From contig OZ241910.1 in assembly GCA_965203755.1 (NCBI GenBank), positions 868,001 through 932,000 of the forward strand: 64,000 bases of DNA, in the 5' to 3' direction. This document shows positions 9,116 through 17,736 of this stretch, piece after piece. Every line of letters starts with the position of its first letter. The stretch's first letter is position 1. Source of the DNA: UBA6055 sp965203755 (GTDB lineage Bacteria > Chloroflexota > Anaerolineae > Aggregatilineales > Phototrophicaceae). The notes under the pieces were generated by a model. It saw nothing but the letters and a program-made list of their open reading frames with translations, did no database searches and was not told the DNA's origin. The translations under genes were made by a program, and so were the position numbers.

Positions 9116-10771
9116 TTATCCAGGCTGGCGTGCGATTTCGGGCGTCTTGTGATGGACAAGCACATCAAGGGTCAATGCCATGCCGGCGGTCAATACCGCA
9201 TTGCGAAGCGCCATCTTCTGCATCGAGGCGCTGTCGGCGATCTGCTTCATATCGGTCATCTGTCCAGATACCGCGTCAAAGCCATAGAGATCGTCCCTGG
9301 TCATTAGCTTCGCCATGATTTCGCTGGGGTCATAGCCGGCGTTTTCAAAAATGGCCCGCGCCGGTTCAGCCAGGGCCTGGTAAAGGATGTGACAGGCGGC
9401 GCGTTCATCGGGGTCGGCGCTTTCCCGGCGGCCCCGCTCCAGCGCCGGCCGACAGGCAAGATAGGCCATGCCGCCGCCCGGCAGCGCACCGTCCTTGACG
9501 GCCGCCCGCATGGCATCGGCTGTGCGCTGCGCCAGTTCCTTGCGCCGCTCTATTTCCAATTCCGAGATGCCGCCCACCCACAAGGTCGCCGACCCTCCCA
9601 TCAATTTGCCGATGCGCTGAATGATTTTCTCGCGCTGCTTAGGGTCATCGCTACGCTGAAAACGGGCTTGCAGCTGACTGACATGCCGCCGCAGCCGGCG
9701 CGGATCGCCTTTGCCGCCAACAATGCCAAAGCTGTGCGGGCTGGCCCAGCCGCGCCGCGCCCAGCCAAAGCGCTGATGAGTGACATCCTTGAGGCTGTGA
9801 CCGGCTGCCTTCAGCATAGGTATGCCGCCGGTCAAAACAGCCAGGTCCTCAATGGCGGTCATGCGGTCATCAGGGTTCAGCCCCGGGCCTTTGACTGCCA
9901 TGACGTGGAAGTTCTTGAGCTTGCCATTCGCCAGCAGCAAACCGGCCAAAGCATCCGGGGATAAATCGCCGGCGACCAAAATGAGCTTCTTGATTTTCGT
10001 CTCAACAGCGATTTCCAGGACTGGCATGATGTGGCGCGGGTCGTTAATTTTGAAGTCGGCGATTAATATGGCCGGCTCTTCATAGACTGTCTGAAGCTCG
10101 GCGCGGTTCATAATCATCGCGCGCGAAAACAAGCCGCTGTTGTTCCAAAACATGCCCTCGATATATTCTCGACGCAGTTCACGGCGATGGTCTTTGCGAA
10201 TGTCAAGCTGTCCATAGGCGCCGATAATATCGAAAATCTCGCCCAGCAGCTTCGCCATAGGCGGGTCGTGGCAGATGGTTTCGGCAACTTGAGCCAGCTT
10301 TTCTTTCCCCTCGACCGGGAAAGTCATCTCGTCCAAAAGATCAAGGATGCGGGATAAAGCCGCTTGCAGATGAAAGCGCAGGCGCATGGCATTGCCGCCT
10401 GATGCCAGGTAACGCAAGCCGCCGTTATAAACCGCCTGAAACAAGACCGCAGCGGTAGCCGTGCCGTCCCCTATGCGCTCGTGCTGACGGCAAATCAATG
10501 CCCGCGCCAGCATAGCGCCCATATCTTCGTCTCGCCGACTCAATTCAATCACCCGGCGGGCAATGATGCCGCCGCTATCGAGGACTTCGGGTGGCTTCTG
10601 GTCATTCGAAAGGCGCGTTATCGCCACCGTCCGCGCCGTCGGTCCCAGCGTCGGACGGATAGCGGCGACCAGGGTGTTGATGCCGCGTTGGATGTGCTGA
10701 TGCGCCGAGGGCTGAAAGACAAGCCCGGGCTTATAGGTTTTGGGAGATTGAAACGGAGTTTTTTCGCTCAT
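9116..10771 (-). CDS. Divergent GroEL/Cpn60-like chaperonin
   Basis: 551 residues, full GroEL length, co-linear with group I chaperonins. Equatorial ATP-site motifs are preserved in altered form: GPTARTVAI in place of GPKGRNVVL, GDGTATAAVL in place of GDGTTTATVL with the Asp kept, and GALPGGG in place of the usual VAGGG/VPGGG. The hydrolysis aspartate lies in RTADAMRAA. The canonical C-terminal Gly-Gly-Met tail is missing and the protein ends ARQPG. ATG 10771 gives a natural N-terminus (MSEKTPFQ) 4 bp after the GH32 stop. No groES is nearby. It is probably a specialised paralogue co-expressed with the fructoside genes; whether it still folds proteins is unknown. Confidence 0.85.
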   Translation of the reverse strand: MSEKTPFQSPKTYKPGLVFQPSAHQHIQRGINTLVAAIRPTLGPTARTVAITRLSNDQKPPEVLDSGGIIARRVIELSRRDEDMGAMLARALICRQHERIGDGTATAAVLFQAVYNGGLRYLASGGNAMRLRFHLQAALSRILDLLDEMTFPVEGKEKLAQVAETICHDPPMAKLLGEIFDIIGAYGQLDIRKDHRRELRREYIEGMFWNNSGLFSRAMIMNRAELQTVYEEPAILIADFKINDPRHIMPVLEIAVETKIKKLILVAGDLSPDALAGLLLANGKLKNFHVMAVKGPGLNPDDRMTAIEDLAVLTGGIPMLKAAGHSLKDVTHQRFGWARRGWASPHSFGIVGGKGDPRRLRRHVSQLQARFQRSDDPKQREKIIQRIGKLMGGSATLWVGGISELEIERRKELAQRTADAMRAAVKDGALPGGGMAYLACRPALERGRRESADPDERAACHILYQALAEPARAIFENAGYDPSEIMAKLMTRDDLYGFDAVSGQMTDMKQIADSASMQKMALRNAVLTAGMALTLDVLVHHKTPEIARQPG

Positions 10772-10775
10772 CGTT

Positions 10776-12188
10776 TTATCCGGCCGACAGGCTTCGCAGG
10801 GAAAGATCGTCAAAGGATGCGCCGCCTTCGGAAACAAAAAGCCCCCATTGGCCGGCAGGATGATCGTAGACGCGGCAATTCAATGCGACTGAATCATTGA
10901 TGTAGACCACCATGATTGACCCATCCATGAATATCTTGAGTCGCAATGGCTCGTCGGCTGACATTGGCAGCGGTCGCTCCAGCATAAAGGGCTGGTCGCC
11001 CGGCCGCGGCCAGCGGTCAAATACAATCCGCTGCCGTCCAGGCTCCCAGCGAATCTGATAATAATGCTCCATGTCTTGGTCGCAGCGCAGCAGCAGGCCG
11101 CCGCCGCGTGTCTGCGGCTGACAGGCCAGGCGCGCCTGAATCAGCGCGCGCCGCGGCAGCTTGCCCAATGTACAGGCTGCGAAATGATCATCGGCTTGAA
11201 CGGCGCATGAAGAGTCGCTGACCTGCCATTCACCGAAACGCGTCTGGAAGTCAATCGCTTCAGAATGAGTAAAGGCCGCCGCCAGCGCCGCCGGCGCCGA
11301 CACGCGGAAGCCCTCGGCGCTCAACTCGCCAAGCTCATGGACGACCATATCGCCGCCCCACTGCCAGCCGCCGTCATCCTGCTCGCCCTCGCGGGTGGGG
11401 TTCCAGCCAAAAACGAAGCGCCGCTGACCGTCGCCGGCGGTCTTGGCGGCATAAAACGCGCGGCCGTCAAAGGTGTCATTGACAGGGGCAAGCCAAGGGC
11501 CGCGCAAGGACTCGCTAAGGCGATAATGGGTGACATGACGTTCGCTGAAGGTCGAATAGACCAATACCCAATTTTCTCCCCAGCGGAACAGATCCGGGCA
11601 TTCGTGCGTGTAATATAAACGCGGCGACCAAAAGGGCGGCCGCACTTCCCAATGTTCCAGGTCAGGCGATGTCATCAGCGCAATGCAGCCGCGGCGGTTT
11701 GAAGGGCCGTCTTTTTCACGCGCGGCAAGCAGCATCCAATACTCGCCAGCCGCTTCATTCCAAAACGGGAAGGGGTCGCGCCAGTCAATGGCTTCATACC
11801 AGCGCGGGTCGGCTTTGATAATTGGATTGCGCGGGTCTTTGCGCCAGGTTCGCAGGTCGCCGCTGGCGGCGCGGCACACGGTCTGCGGCTGATTCTCTCC
11901 GGCGTAGCCAGTGTAAAAGAGGTGGAAGATGCCGTTTCTTTCGATAATCGAGCCGGTAAAGCAGCTGACCGCATCGGGCGAGCCGGGCGGCCCAGGTTCA
12001 ATCGCCAGCGGCCATTCTTCCCAATGAACAAGGTCTTGCGAGACGATATGGGCATAGGGAGCGCCGTCGGCGCCGCTGCGCTGCGGCGGCAATGGCGCTT
12101 TGAGATAAAAAGCATGATAGACGCCTTCCCAGTAAAAGGGGATGACATCGCCAACAAACCCGTCCGCGGGTCGATAAAAAACGTTCAT
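10776..12188 (-). CDS. GH32 family glycosidase
   Basis: 470 residues with the three GH32 catalytic motifs: a nucleophile aspartate in FVGDVIPFY (Asp14, in the variant where the usual NDPNG is replaced), RDP (137-139) and ECPDLF (Glu196). A C-terminal beta-sandwich of about 170 residues follows (ending near SFDDLSLRSL). No signal peptide. The first codons come 23 bp after the MalG-type permease, so it is in the same transcript. It likely hydrolyses an imported fructoside. Unlike the second GH32 of the operon it keeps the acid/base glutamate. Confidence 0.9.
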   Translation of the reverse strand: MNVFYRPADGFVGDVIPFYWEGVYHAFYLKAPLPPQRSGADGAPYAHIVSQDLVHWEEWPLAIEPGPPGSPDAVSCFTGSIIERNGIFHLFYTGYAGENQPQTVCRAASGDLRTWRKDPRNPIIKADPRWYEAIDWRDPFPFWNEAAGEYWMLLAAREKDGPSNRRGCIALMTSPDLEHWEVRPPFWSPRLYYTHECPDLFRWGENWVLVYSTFSERHVTHYRLSESLRGPWLAPVNDTFDGRAFYAAKTAGDGQRRFVFGWNPTREGEQDDGGWQWGGDMVVHELGELSAEGFRVSAPAALAAAFTHSEAIDFQTRFGEWQVSDSSCAVQADDHFAACTLGKLPRRALIQARLACQPQTRGGGLLLRCDQDMEHYYQIRWEPGRQRIVFDRWPRPGDQPFMLERPLPMSADEPLRLKIFMDGSIMVVYINDSVALNCRVYDHPAGQWGLFVSEGGASFDDLSLRSLSAG

Positions 12189-12211
12189 GCACCATCAACT
12201 GTCTGCGGGCA

Positions 12212-13096
12212 TTAACCCTTTATAGCGCCGCGCATAATGCCTTCAATCAAATAACGCTGTCCGAAAAGAAAGATAATAATCACGGGAACAAGCGATATGA
12301 CCACTCCAGCCAGCACAACCGATATGCTGCCGGTCATCATGTAGCCTTGCAGCTGAAAGATGCCGATAGTGATTGGATAATTTTCGTGCTGCAAGAAAAT
12401 CAGCGGGCGGAAGAATTCATTCCAATGAAAATTGAAGCTCAAAATGGCCAGCACCGCCAAGCCGGGCTTGACCAGCGGCAGGTAGACGCGGTAGAAAAGC
12501 TGCCATTGATTGGCGCCGTCGATCAGCGCCGATTCCTCTAGCTCGATGGGAATGGTCAAATAATACTGTCGCAGCAGGAAAGCGCCGAAGGCAGTCGGCG
12601 TCGCCGGCAGAATCAGCGACCAGACGGTATCGTATAAACCCAGGTTGCGTATCAAGATAAAGACTGGAATCACAGTCGCCTGAATAGGGATCATCATGGT
12701 CGCCAGCACAATCCAGAACAGGAGTTCCCGGCCGCGGAACTCCAGTCGGGCAAAGGCATAGCCCGCCAGCGATGCGGTGATAAGCTGCCCCAGCACCGTG
12801 CCCCAGGTGATGATGGCGCTGTTGGCGATTTGGCGGGCAAAAGGCACCTTCTCGAATACTTGTTCATAGTTCTCGACCGCCAAGTCAGTCGGCAGCCACT
12901 TGGGCGGCACGGTAAAGGAATCGACGCCGTCGCGCAGGGAAGTTGAAATCGTCCACATAATCGGCGCCAAAACGACGCCGCTCATGATCGCCAGTACAAG
13001 CAAGGGCAGCCAGCGGCCCAACTGATGGGAAAGCACCTGCCGCCGGTGTTCCGCTTGTGAAACTTCTCTGGGGCCGCCGCTTAATCTGGTTGTCAT
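12212..13096 (-). CDS. Carbohydrate ABC transporter permease, MalG family
   Basis: 294-residue permease with six predicted membrane segments and the EAA loop (ELEESALIDGANQWQLFYRVYLP), which contacts the ATPase. It ends with the typical ...GIMRGAIKG tail. ATG 13096 is preferred because AGGAG stands 7 nt upstream and it follows the partner permease by 20 bp. It works with the permease and binding protein encoded just upstream. No ATPase gene is in the operon, so a shared MsmX/UgpC-type ATPase encoded elsewhere is expected. Confidence 0.93.
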   Translation of the reverse strand: MTTRLSGGPREVSQAEHRRQVLSHQLGRWLPLLVLAIMSGVVLAPIMWTISTSLRDGVDSFTVPPKWLPTDLAVENYEQVFEKVPFARQIANSAIITWGTVLGQLITASLAGYAFARLEFRGRELLFWIVLATMMIPIQATVIPVFILIRNLGLYDTVWSLILPATPTAFGAFLLRQYYLTIPIELEESALIDGANQWQLFYRVYLPLVKPGLAVLAILSFNFHWNEFFRPLIFLQHENYPITIGIFQLQGYMMTGSISVVLAGVVISLVPVIIIFLFGQRYLIEGIMRGAIKG

Positions 13097-13116
13097 CAAT
13101 CGTCTCCTGACAAGCC

Positions 13117-14073
13117 TTATTGATAGAACACGCGGCTGCGCCAGAGCCACATCTGCACAATCGCCATTACAAGAATCATCAGAAAGAGCACGATAGCGAT
13201 GGCGGAACCGTAACCAAATTCGATGTGCTTGAAAGCGTGTTCATACATCACCATCACCAGGGTGCGGCTGGCATTGCCGGGCCCGCCGCGCGTCATGATG
13301 TAGGGCTCATCAAAGACTTGCAGCGCGCCAATCACGCCGGTGACCATAGCGAATAGGATCTGTGGACTAAGCAGTGGAATGACCACCGACCACAGGCGGC
13401 GGAAGCCTTGGGCGCCGTCGACGTCGGCCGCGTCCAGCACTTCCTGCGACAAATTGGACAGCCCGCCGAGGAAGATCAAAAAGGTGAAACCCAGATTGCG
13501 CCAGGCCGAGATGATGGCAATCGAAATCATCACCAGGTCAGACGAGGTCAGCCAAGGGATCTGCGGCAGGCCAAACAGTGTCAGGTAATAATTCAGGGGG
13601 CCGAACTCTTTATGAAAGATGTAGCCCATGAAGACGGCGACTGAAGCGCCGGACATCAGCAGCGGCAGGAAAAAAGCCGTTCGGAAATAATAGCGCAGCC
13701 ATGTCTGGGATATTCGATGAACCGCCAAAGCCAAAAGCAATCCGATGGAAACCTGACTGCAAACCGCTAGCACGGTGAACTTCAGGGTGTTGCCCAAGCC
13801 GATGATGACCCTGCCATCGCTTAGCAGCCGCTCGAAATTATCCAACCCGATGAAGTCGGGCGGCTTGAAGATATTCCAACGAAACAGACTTAGGCCAAAG
13901 GAAACGAAAATGGGTCCGGCGGTGAAAATAAAAATACCGAGCAGGGTCGGCAGCAGAAATAGATAACCCAATAAAGCGCGCCGCCGTCGGAGACCGTCCA
14001 TGGTGTCTTGCATGAGCCAATGCCAGATGCCAGTGACGCCCCCCCCCCGGGTTTGGGATGATTTGGATTTCAT
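13117..14073 (-). CDS. Carbohydrate ABC transporter permease, MalF family
   Basis: 318-residue membrane protein with a MalF-type EAA loop (EVLDAADVDGAQGFRRLWSV, about residue 210) and six predicted helices. ATG 14073 has AAGGA about 9 nt upstream. Codons 9-13 contain an unbroken run of ten G (C10 at 14039-14048 on the + strand), so a one-base slip there would abolish the protein after about 12 residues. It pairs with the MalG-type permease 20 bp downstream and the binding protein upstream. Confidence 0.92.
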   Translation of the reverse strand: MKSKSSQTRGGGVTGIWHWLMQDTMDGLRRRRALLGYLFLLPTLLGIFIFTAGPIFVSFGLSLFRWNIFKPPDFIGLDNFERLLSDGRVIIGLGNTLKFTVLAVCSQVSIGLLLALAVHRISQTWLRYYFRTAFFLPLLMSGASVAVFMGYIFHKEFGPLNYYLTLFGLPQIPWLTSSDLVMISIAIISAWRNLGFTFLIFLGGLSNLSQEVLDAADVDGAQGFRRLWSVVIPLLSPQILFAMVTGVIGALQVFDEPYIMTRGGPGNASRTLVMVMYEHAFKHIEFGYGSAIAIVLFLMILVMAIVQMWLWRSRVFYQ

Positions 14074-14142
14074 TCCATTTTCCTTATCTGTTGGATGCGC
14101 AGAGCCAATAGCGGATGTATCGGCTCTGCACGTCACAGACTG

Positions 14143-15570
14143 TTAATCACCGTAGTATTTCGGCTGACGGTTGGTCAGGTCTTCCAGTTCGCGCTGCATC
14201 TCATCCAATGCCTGCTGCGGTTCCATTTCGCCAGAGGTGGCAAACCCGGTGTACGTGGTGAAGATGGTCGTCATCGGGTTTGACCACGGCGGCGCCGGGA
14301 TCGGAGCGGTGTCAGGATGGTCATCCAGAGTGCTATAGAAAACATCGCTGTTCGCTGGTCCGGTGGACTCAAAGGCGTCCGCTTGGCTGTAGGAGCGCCG
14401 CGACGGCGTGGTGACGATGACCGGGTTGAAGAACTCGCTGCTCTGGAAGCCTTCGTGGCTGACCTCCAGTTTCATAAATTCCCAAGCCTCGTCGGGATTT
14501 TCCGAAGTGGCGCTTAGCCAGTGGCCGCCGGTGCCGAACTGATGCTTCTGGTTGCGCCATGCCGGCCAAAGCTGTACGTCGAAATCGCCTTTTGCCATGC
14601 CTTCGTTGCCCAGCCGTCCGGCCCAGAAACCGCCGGCCGGTGTCATGCACAGCCGCCCAGTGGCATAAAAGCCGGTCAGCGTTTGCCCGGTGCCCATGGC
14701 GATGTCCGGTGTGACGCCTTCTTGCCACAGGTCGACGACCAGCTGCAAGGCTTCGACGACTTCGGATGAATTGGCAATCGGCGTGCGCCAGCGGAAGCCG
14801 CCGCCGCGTCCCTCGACAGCCGCATCGCCGGCATAATAGCCGTCCCAGAGCCATTCGCCGCCAGGCGCGCGCTCTTCGGTATAGAGGTTGCCGCCGGCGA
14901 CAAAGATCCACGGCATCCAGCTGCCCCACAGGCGATTCGTCCAGGCATAGCCGAAGATTTCGGTCTGCCCGCTGTCATTCTTGGTGGTCGTGCCGCGGGC
15001 GATCTCCAGGAAGTCGTCCTTGGTCCAGTTCGGGCCCGGCACTTCAAAGCCGTTGTCGGCCAGAACCTTGGTGTTGAAGTACATATTGGCGGCGTTGAAG
15101 TCGCGCGGCGGCTCATACAGGCTGCCTTCGTACATCATCGCCTCAACCAGCGAAGGATGGACATCGGCAAAGTATTCGGTCCAAAAGTCCTGGTCAGGAT
15201 CGTTGACGATGCGGTCATCGAGCGGCACTGCCAAGCCTTGACCGGCGAAAAGCTGGGTGGCTTCGGTGGCGGCATAACCGACGTCAATCGATTCGCCGGC
15301 GGCGACCAGCGCCAGAATCTTGGCGGCGACCTCTTCATGGTCAATCCCGGTCAAAACGACCCACTCCACTTGAACGTTGGGGTTCTGCGCCATAAGCATA
15401 TCCCCGACCGGCTCCAGCGTGTTGTCATCCAGGCCGGCGGTCTGCACTTTGACGACGATTGAATCCTGGGCGATGACGCGCACGGGCAGGCCGCTCATGG
15501 CCAAACCGGCGCCGCTGGCGGCCGCCAGTTTCAGCAGATCGCGGCGGCTCATCTGGTTCTTATTTTTCAT
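14143..15570 (-). CDS. Sugar ABC transporter substrate-binding protein with Tat signal
   Basis: 475 residues, family 1 extracellular solute-binding protein. The N-terminus carries a twin-arginine signal (SRRDLLKL, then an alanine-rich stretch ending near VRVIAQ), so the protein is exported folded. The start is ATG 15570, where AGGAGG is exactly 6 nt upstream; the ATG at 15576 directly abuts the Shine-Dalgarno and is unlikely. It is the first gene of the fructoside operon (two permeases, two GH32 enzymes, chaperonin and propeller follow), so a fructo-oligosaccharide ligand is inferred, not shown. Confidence 0.9.
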   Translation of the reverse strand: MKNKNQMSRRDLLKLAAASGAGLAMSGLPVRVIAQDSIVVKVQTAGLDDNTLEPVGDMLMAQNPNVQVEWVVLTGIDHEEVAAKILALVAAGESIDVGYAATEATQLFAGQGLAVPLDDRIVNDPDQDFWTEYFADVHPSLVEAMMYEGSLYEPPRDFNAANMYFNTKVLADNGFEVPGPNWTKDDFLEIARGTTTKNDSGQTEIFGYAWTNRLWGSWMPWIFVAGGNLYTEERAPGGEWLWDGYYAGDAAVEGRGGGFRWRTPIANSSEVVEALQLVVDLWQEGVTPDIAMGTGQTLTGFYATGRLCMTPAGGFWAGRLGNEGMAKGDFDVQLWPAWRNQKHQFGTGGHWLSATSENPDEAWEFMKLEVSHEGFQSSEFFNPVIVTTPSRRSYSQADAFESTGPANSDVFYSTLDDHPDTAPIPAPPWSNPMTTIFTTYTGFATSGEMEPQQALDEMQRELEDLTNRQPKYYGD

Positions 15571-15572
15571 GT

Positions 15573-15638
15573 TCATCCTCCTAATAAATATGCTTGCTGT
15601 CTTGATGCGGTACTTCGCCTTGGGAGCATTTTTGCCAT
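15573..15638 (-). CDS. Possible 21-residue leader peptide
   Basis: ATG at 15638 with an excellent ribosome site (CAGGAGG, 5 nt spacing) opens a 21-codon frame (MAKMLPRRSTASRQQAYLLG...) whose TGA lies inside the Shine-Dalgarno/spacer of the binding-protein gene (its ATG is 3 nt further on). This arrangement suits translational coupling or attenuation. It resembles no known leader peptide, and coding status is unproven. Confidence 0.35.
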   Translation of the reverse strand: MAKMLPRRSTASRQQAYLLGG

Positions 15639-15657
15639 CAGCGCCTCCTGAAAACTG

Positions 15658-15663
15658 ATTATA
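15658..15663 (-). promoter_or_regulatory. -10 box for the fructoside operon
   Basis: TATAAT on the minus strand in an AT-rich patch about 90 bp upstream of the binding-protein ATG. No convincing -35 hexamer at 16-18 bp, so this is only a partial promoter assignment. Confidence 0.35.
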
Positions 15664-15730
15664 CTGAATAATATACTGCGACGCGGGTAACAATAACATA
15701 CTTTCGCGCGCCGCGCAAACCACAGTCTTA

Positions 15731-16840
15731 TCATTCCAGCACGACAATGCCGCGCGGGAAAGTTGTCAGGCTCTCGCAGCCATCGTCCGTAATCAGCACA
15801 TTGTCCTCAATCCGAAGGCCGATTTCCCCCAGTTGATAAATGCCGGGTTCAATCGTGAACACCATGCCCGGCTCCAGCATGCGCTGATTGCCTTCGACAA
15901 TGTAGGGCGCTTCGTGCGCCTGCAAGCCCAATCCATGGCCGGTTCGGTGCCGCATCAGATGTTCACAGCCGGCATCGATAATCACCTGCCGCGCGGCCGC
16001 ATCGACCGACTCGGCAGTGACACCCGGGCGCGCTGCTTGGCGTCCGGCTTCATTCGCCGCTTGAACCACAGCATAAAGCCGACGGTATGCTTCGCTGGCG
16101 GCGCCCACAAAGACCGTGCGGGTTATATCGGCGCAATAGCCATCAAAGGTGGCGCCAAAATCAACCAGCAGAGGGTCGCCGTGTCGGATGCGGTAATCAA
16201 GCGGGCCGGTATGCGGCAAAGCGGTGTTGCCGCCGCCATGCAAGATAATATCGAAAGACAAACCCTGGCCGCCCAGCGCTTTGACGCGGGCTTCCAGATC
16301 AGCGGCGATTTCTCGTTCGCTCATGCCCGGCTGCACCTGATTAAGGGCTGCCCGCAGCGCGGCTTCTGATATTTGGATGGCTTGACGCAGGGATGCGATT
16401 TCGCCGGCGTCTTTAATCATTCGCAGTTCGTCCAGCTGCTTGGAGGCATCCACCAGGCTGGCTTCGGGCGCATGAGCGCGGATGATCTCGGCTTCAAAAA
16501 AGCGCATCTGCAAACCCTCGACGCCGATGGTTTTGCCGCGCGTTCGCAAGGCAGCCAGCGCGTTCGCAAAAGCATGGTCATATCCAGCGGCATCCGTCCA
16601 TGAGAAAATCCTCGATTGGATGGGATGCCGTTTGAACAGCGGGATTTCGAGTTCGGGCACAACCGCAATCGGCTGTTCATCCAAGGGGATAAACATCACA
16701 ATCGGACGTTCCATCACGAAGTGGACCGCCTTCGTAAGATAGCGGTGGTTGGGCCCGGGAATCAGAGCCAGTATATCCAGCTTCGCCTGGCGCATGATGG
16801 TGTACAGCTTGTTCCATCGGGGATGGTTCGGCATTGGCAT
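15731..16840 (-). CDS. M24 family metallopeptidase (Xaa-Pro aminopeptidase/creatinase-like)
   Basis: 369 residues: a creatinase-type N-terminal domain, then a pita-bread catalytic domain. The metal ligands are all present: the two aspartates in VDFGATFDGYCADITRT (about 245-257), the histidine in HRTGHGLGL (about 315) and the glutamates in FTIEPGIY and GLRIEDN. ATG 16840 has AAAGG 5 nt upstream and follows the DppC-type permease gene by 32 bp. It is the last gene of the hydantoin/oxoproline-type operon and may cleave imported Xaa-Pro or pyroglutamyl-type peptides or amidines. Confidence 0.9.
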   Translation of the reverse strand: MPMPNHPRWNKLYTIMRQAKLDILALIPGPNHRYLTKAVHFVMERPIVMFIPLDEQPIAVVPELEIPLFKRHPIQSRIFSWTDAAGYDHAFANALAALRTRGKTIGVEGLQMRFFEAEIIRAHAPEASLVDASKQLDELRMIKDAGEIASLRQAIQISEAALRAALNQVQPGMSEREIAADLEARVKALGGQGLSFDIILHGGGNTALPHTGPLDYRIRHGDPLLVDFGATFDGYCADITRTVFVGAASEAYRRLYAVVQAANEAGRQAARPGVTAESVDAAARQVIIDAGCEHLMRHRTGHGLGLQAHEAPYIVEGNQRMLEPGMVFTIEPGIYQLGEIGLRIEDNVLITDDGCESLTTFPRGIVVLE

Positions 16841-16872
16841 GGAGCCTTTCTGGCAGCGTTTGTCCAATCGAG

Positions 16873-17736
16873 TCAGTTGATGTTGAGGGCGTGATTCAAG
16901 CCATCGCCCAGCATGGTGATGCCGACGACCGCCAGGGTAATCGCCAGCGCCGGGAATCCGCCAATCCACCATTCTGTCAGAAACGGGAGCCGCCCCCAGG
17001 CAACCATCGCGCCCCATTCGGGCGTGGGGGCGCTCGCTCCCAGGCCGATAAAGCTCAAGCTCGCCAGCAGCAGGATGGCAAGTCCAAGATCGAGGCTGAC
17101 GCGCACGATGATGGCATAAACTGCATTTGGCAAAATATGTCGGATGATGATCAATGGGGATGAAGCGCCCATAGCCCTTGCGGCGGTAACAAATTCCATT
17201 TCAGCCAGTTGCAGTGTTAAACCGCGCAGCAAACGCGCATAAACCGGCCACCAAACGGCGGCGGTGGCGATAATCGCGCTCCGCAGCCCTGAACCCAGCG
17301 CGGCGCTCACCGCCAGGGCCAAAATCAAGGGCGGAAACGACAGCACCAAATCCGTCAGTGTCATAATCATGCGGTCACTCCAGCCGCCCCAATAACCAGC
17401 AATGGTGCCCAGGACGACGCCAATCAAGCAGGCGATGCCAATAATCAGCGCAGCCGAAACCAAGGAGATGCGGGCGCCGTAGACGACACGGCTGTAGACA
17501 TCGCGCCCCAATTCATCGGTGCCGAAGAAGTGGTCGGCGTTTGGCGGCGCGTACAGCTCGCGAATGGATGTTTTGATGGGGTCATGCGTGGCAAAGACTC
17601 CCGGCAGCAGGGCAAACAAAAGGAAGGGGAGCAGTAATAACAAACCGGCCAGCAGTTCAGGGCTGCGGCGGTGAAGCTGTATCTGTTTGAGCCCAAACTG
17701 CCGTATCTGATGCATCACTCGCTTGCCGCTCCGCAT
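16873..17736 (-). CDS. Dipeptide/oligopeptide ABC transporter permease, DppC family
   Basis: 287 residues, six predicted membrane helices. The family landmarks are FGTDELGRDVYSRVVYG (about residue 75) and the EAA loop around ELEFVTAARAMGAS-like residues (FVTAARAMGASSPLIIIRHI). Its ATG directly abuts the TAA of hyuB, suggesting coupled translation. Its partner DppB-type permease is about 5 kb upstream, at the other end of the same operon, so the two channel halves are separated by the hydantoinase genes. ATPases are not encoded locally. Confidence 0.92.
   Translation of the reverse strand: MRSGKRVMHQIRQFGLKQIQLHRRSPELLAGLLLLLPFLLFALLPGVFATHDPIKTSIRELYAPPNADHFFGTDELGRDVYSRVVYGARISLVSAALIIGIACLIGVVLGTIAGYWGGWSDRMIMTLTDLVLSFPPLILALAVSAALGSGLRSAIIATAAVWWPVYARLLRGLTLQLAEMEFVTAARAMGASSPLIIIRHILPNAVYAIIVRVSLDLGLAILLLASLSFIGLGASAPTPEWGAMVAWGRLPFLTEWWIGGFPALAITLAVVGITMLGDGLNHALNIN

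Noticed and set aside
12212..15570. Lack of an ATPase gene in the fructoside transporter operon considered as gene loss
   Set aside because: Sugar importers of this class commonly share one ATPase encoded elsewhere, and the gene junctions here show no debris.
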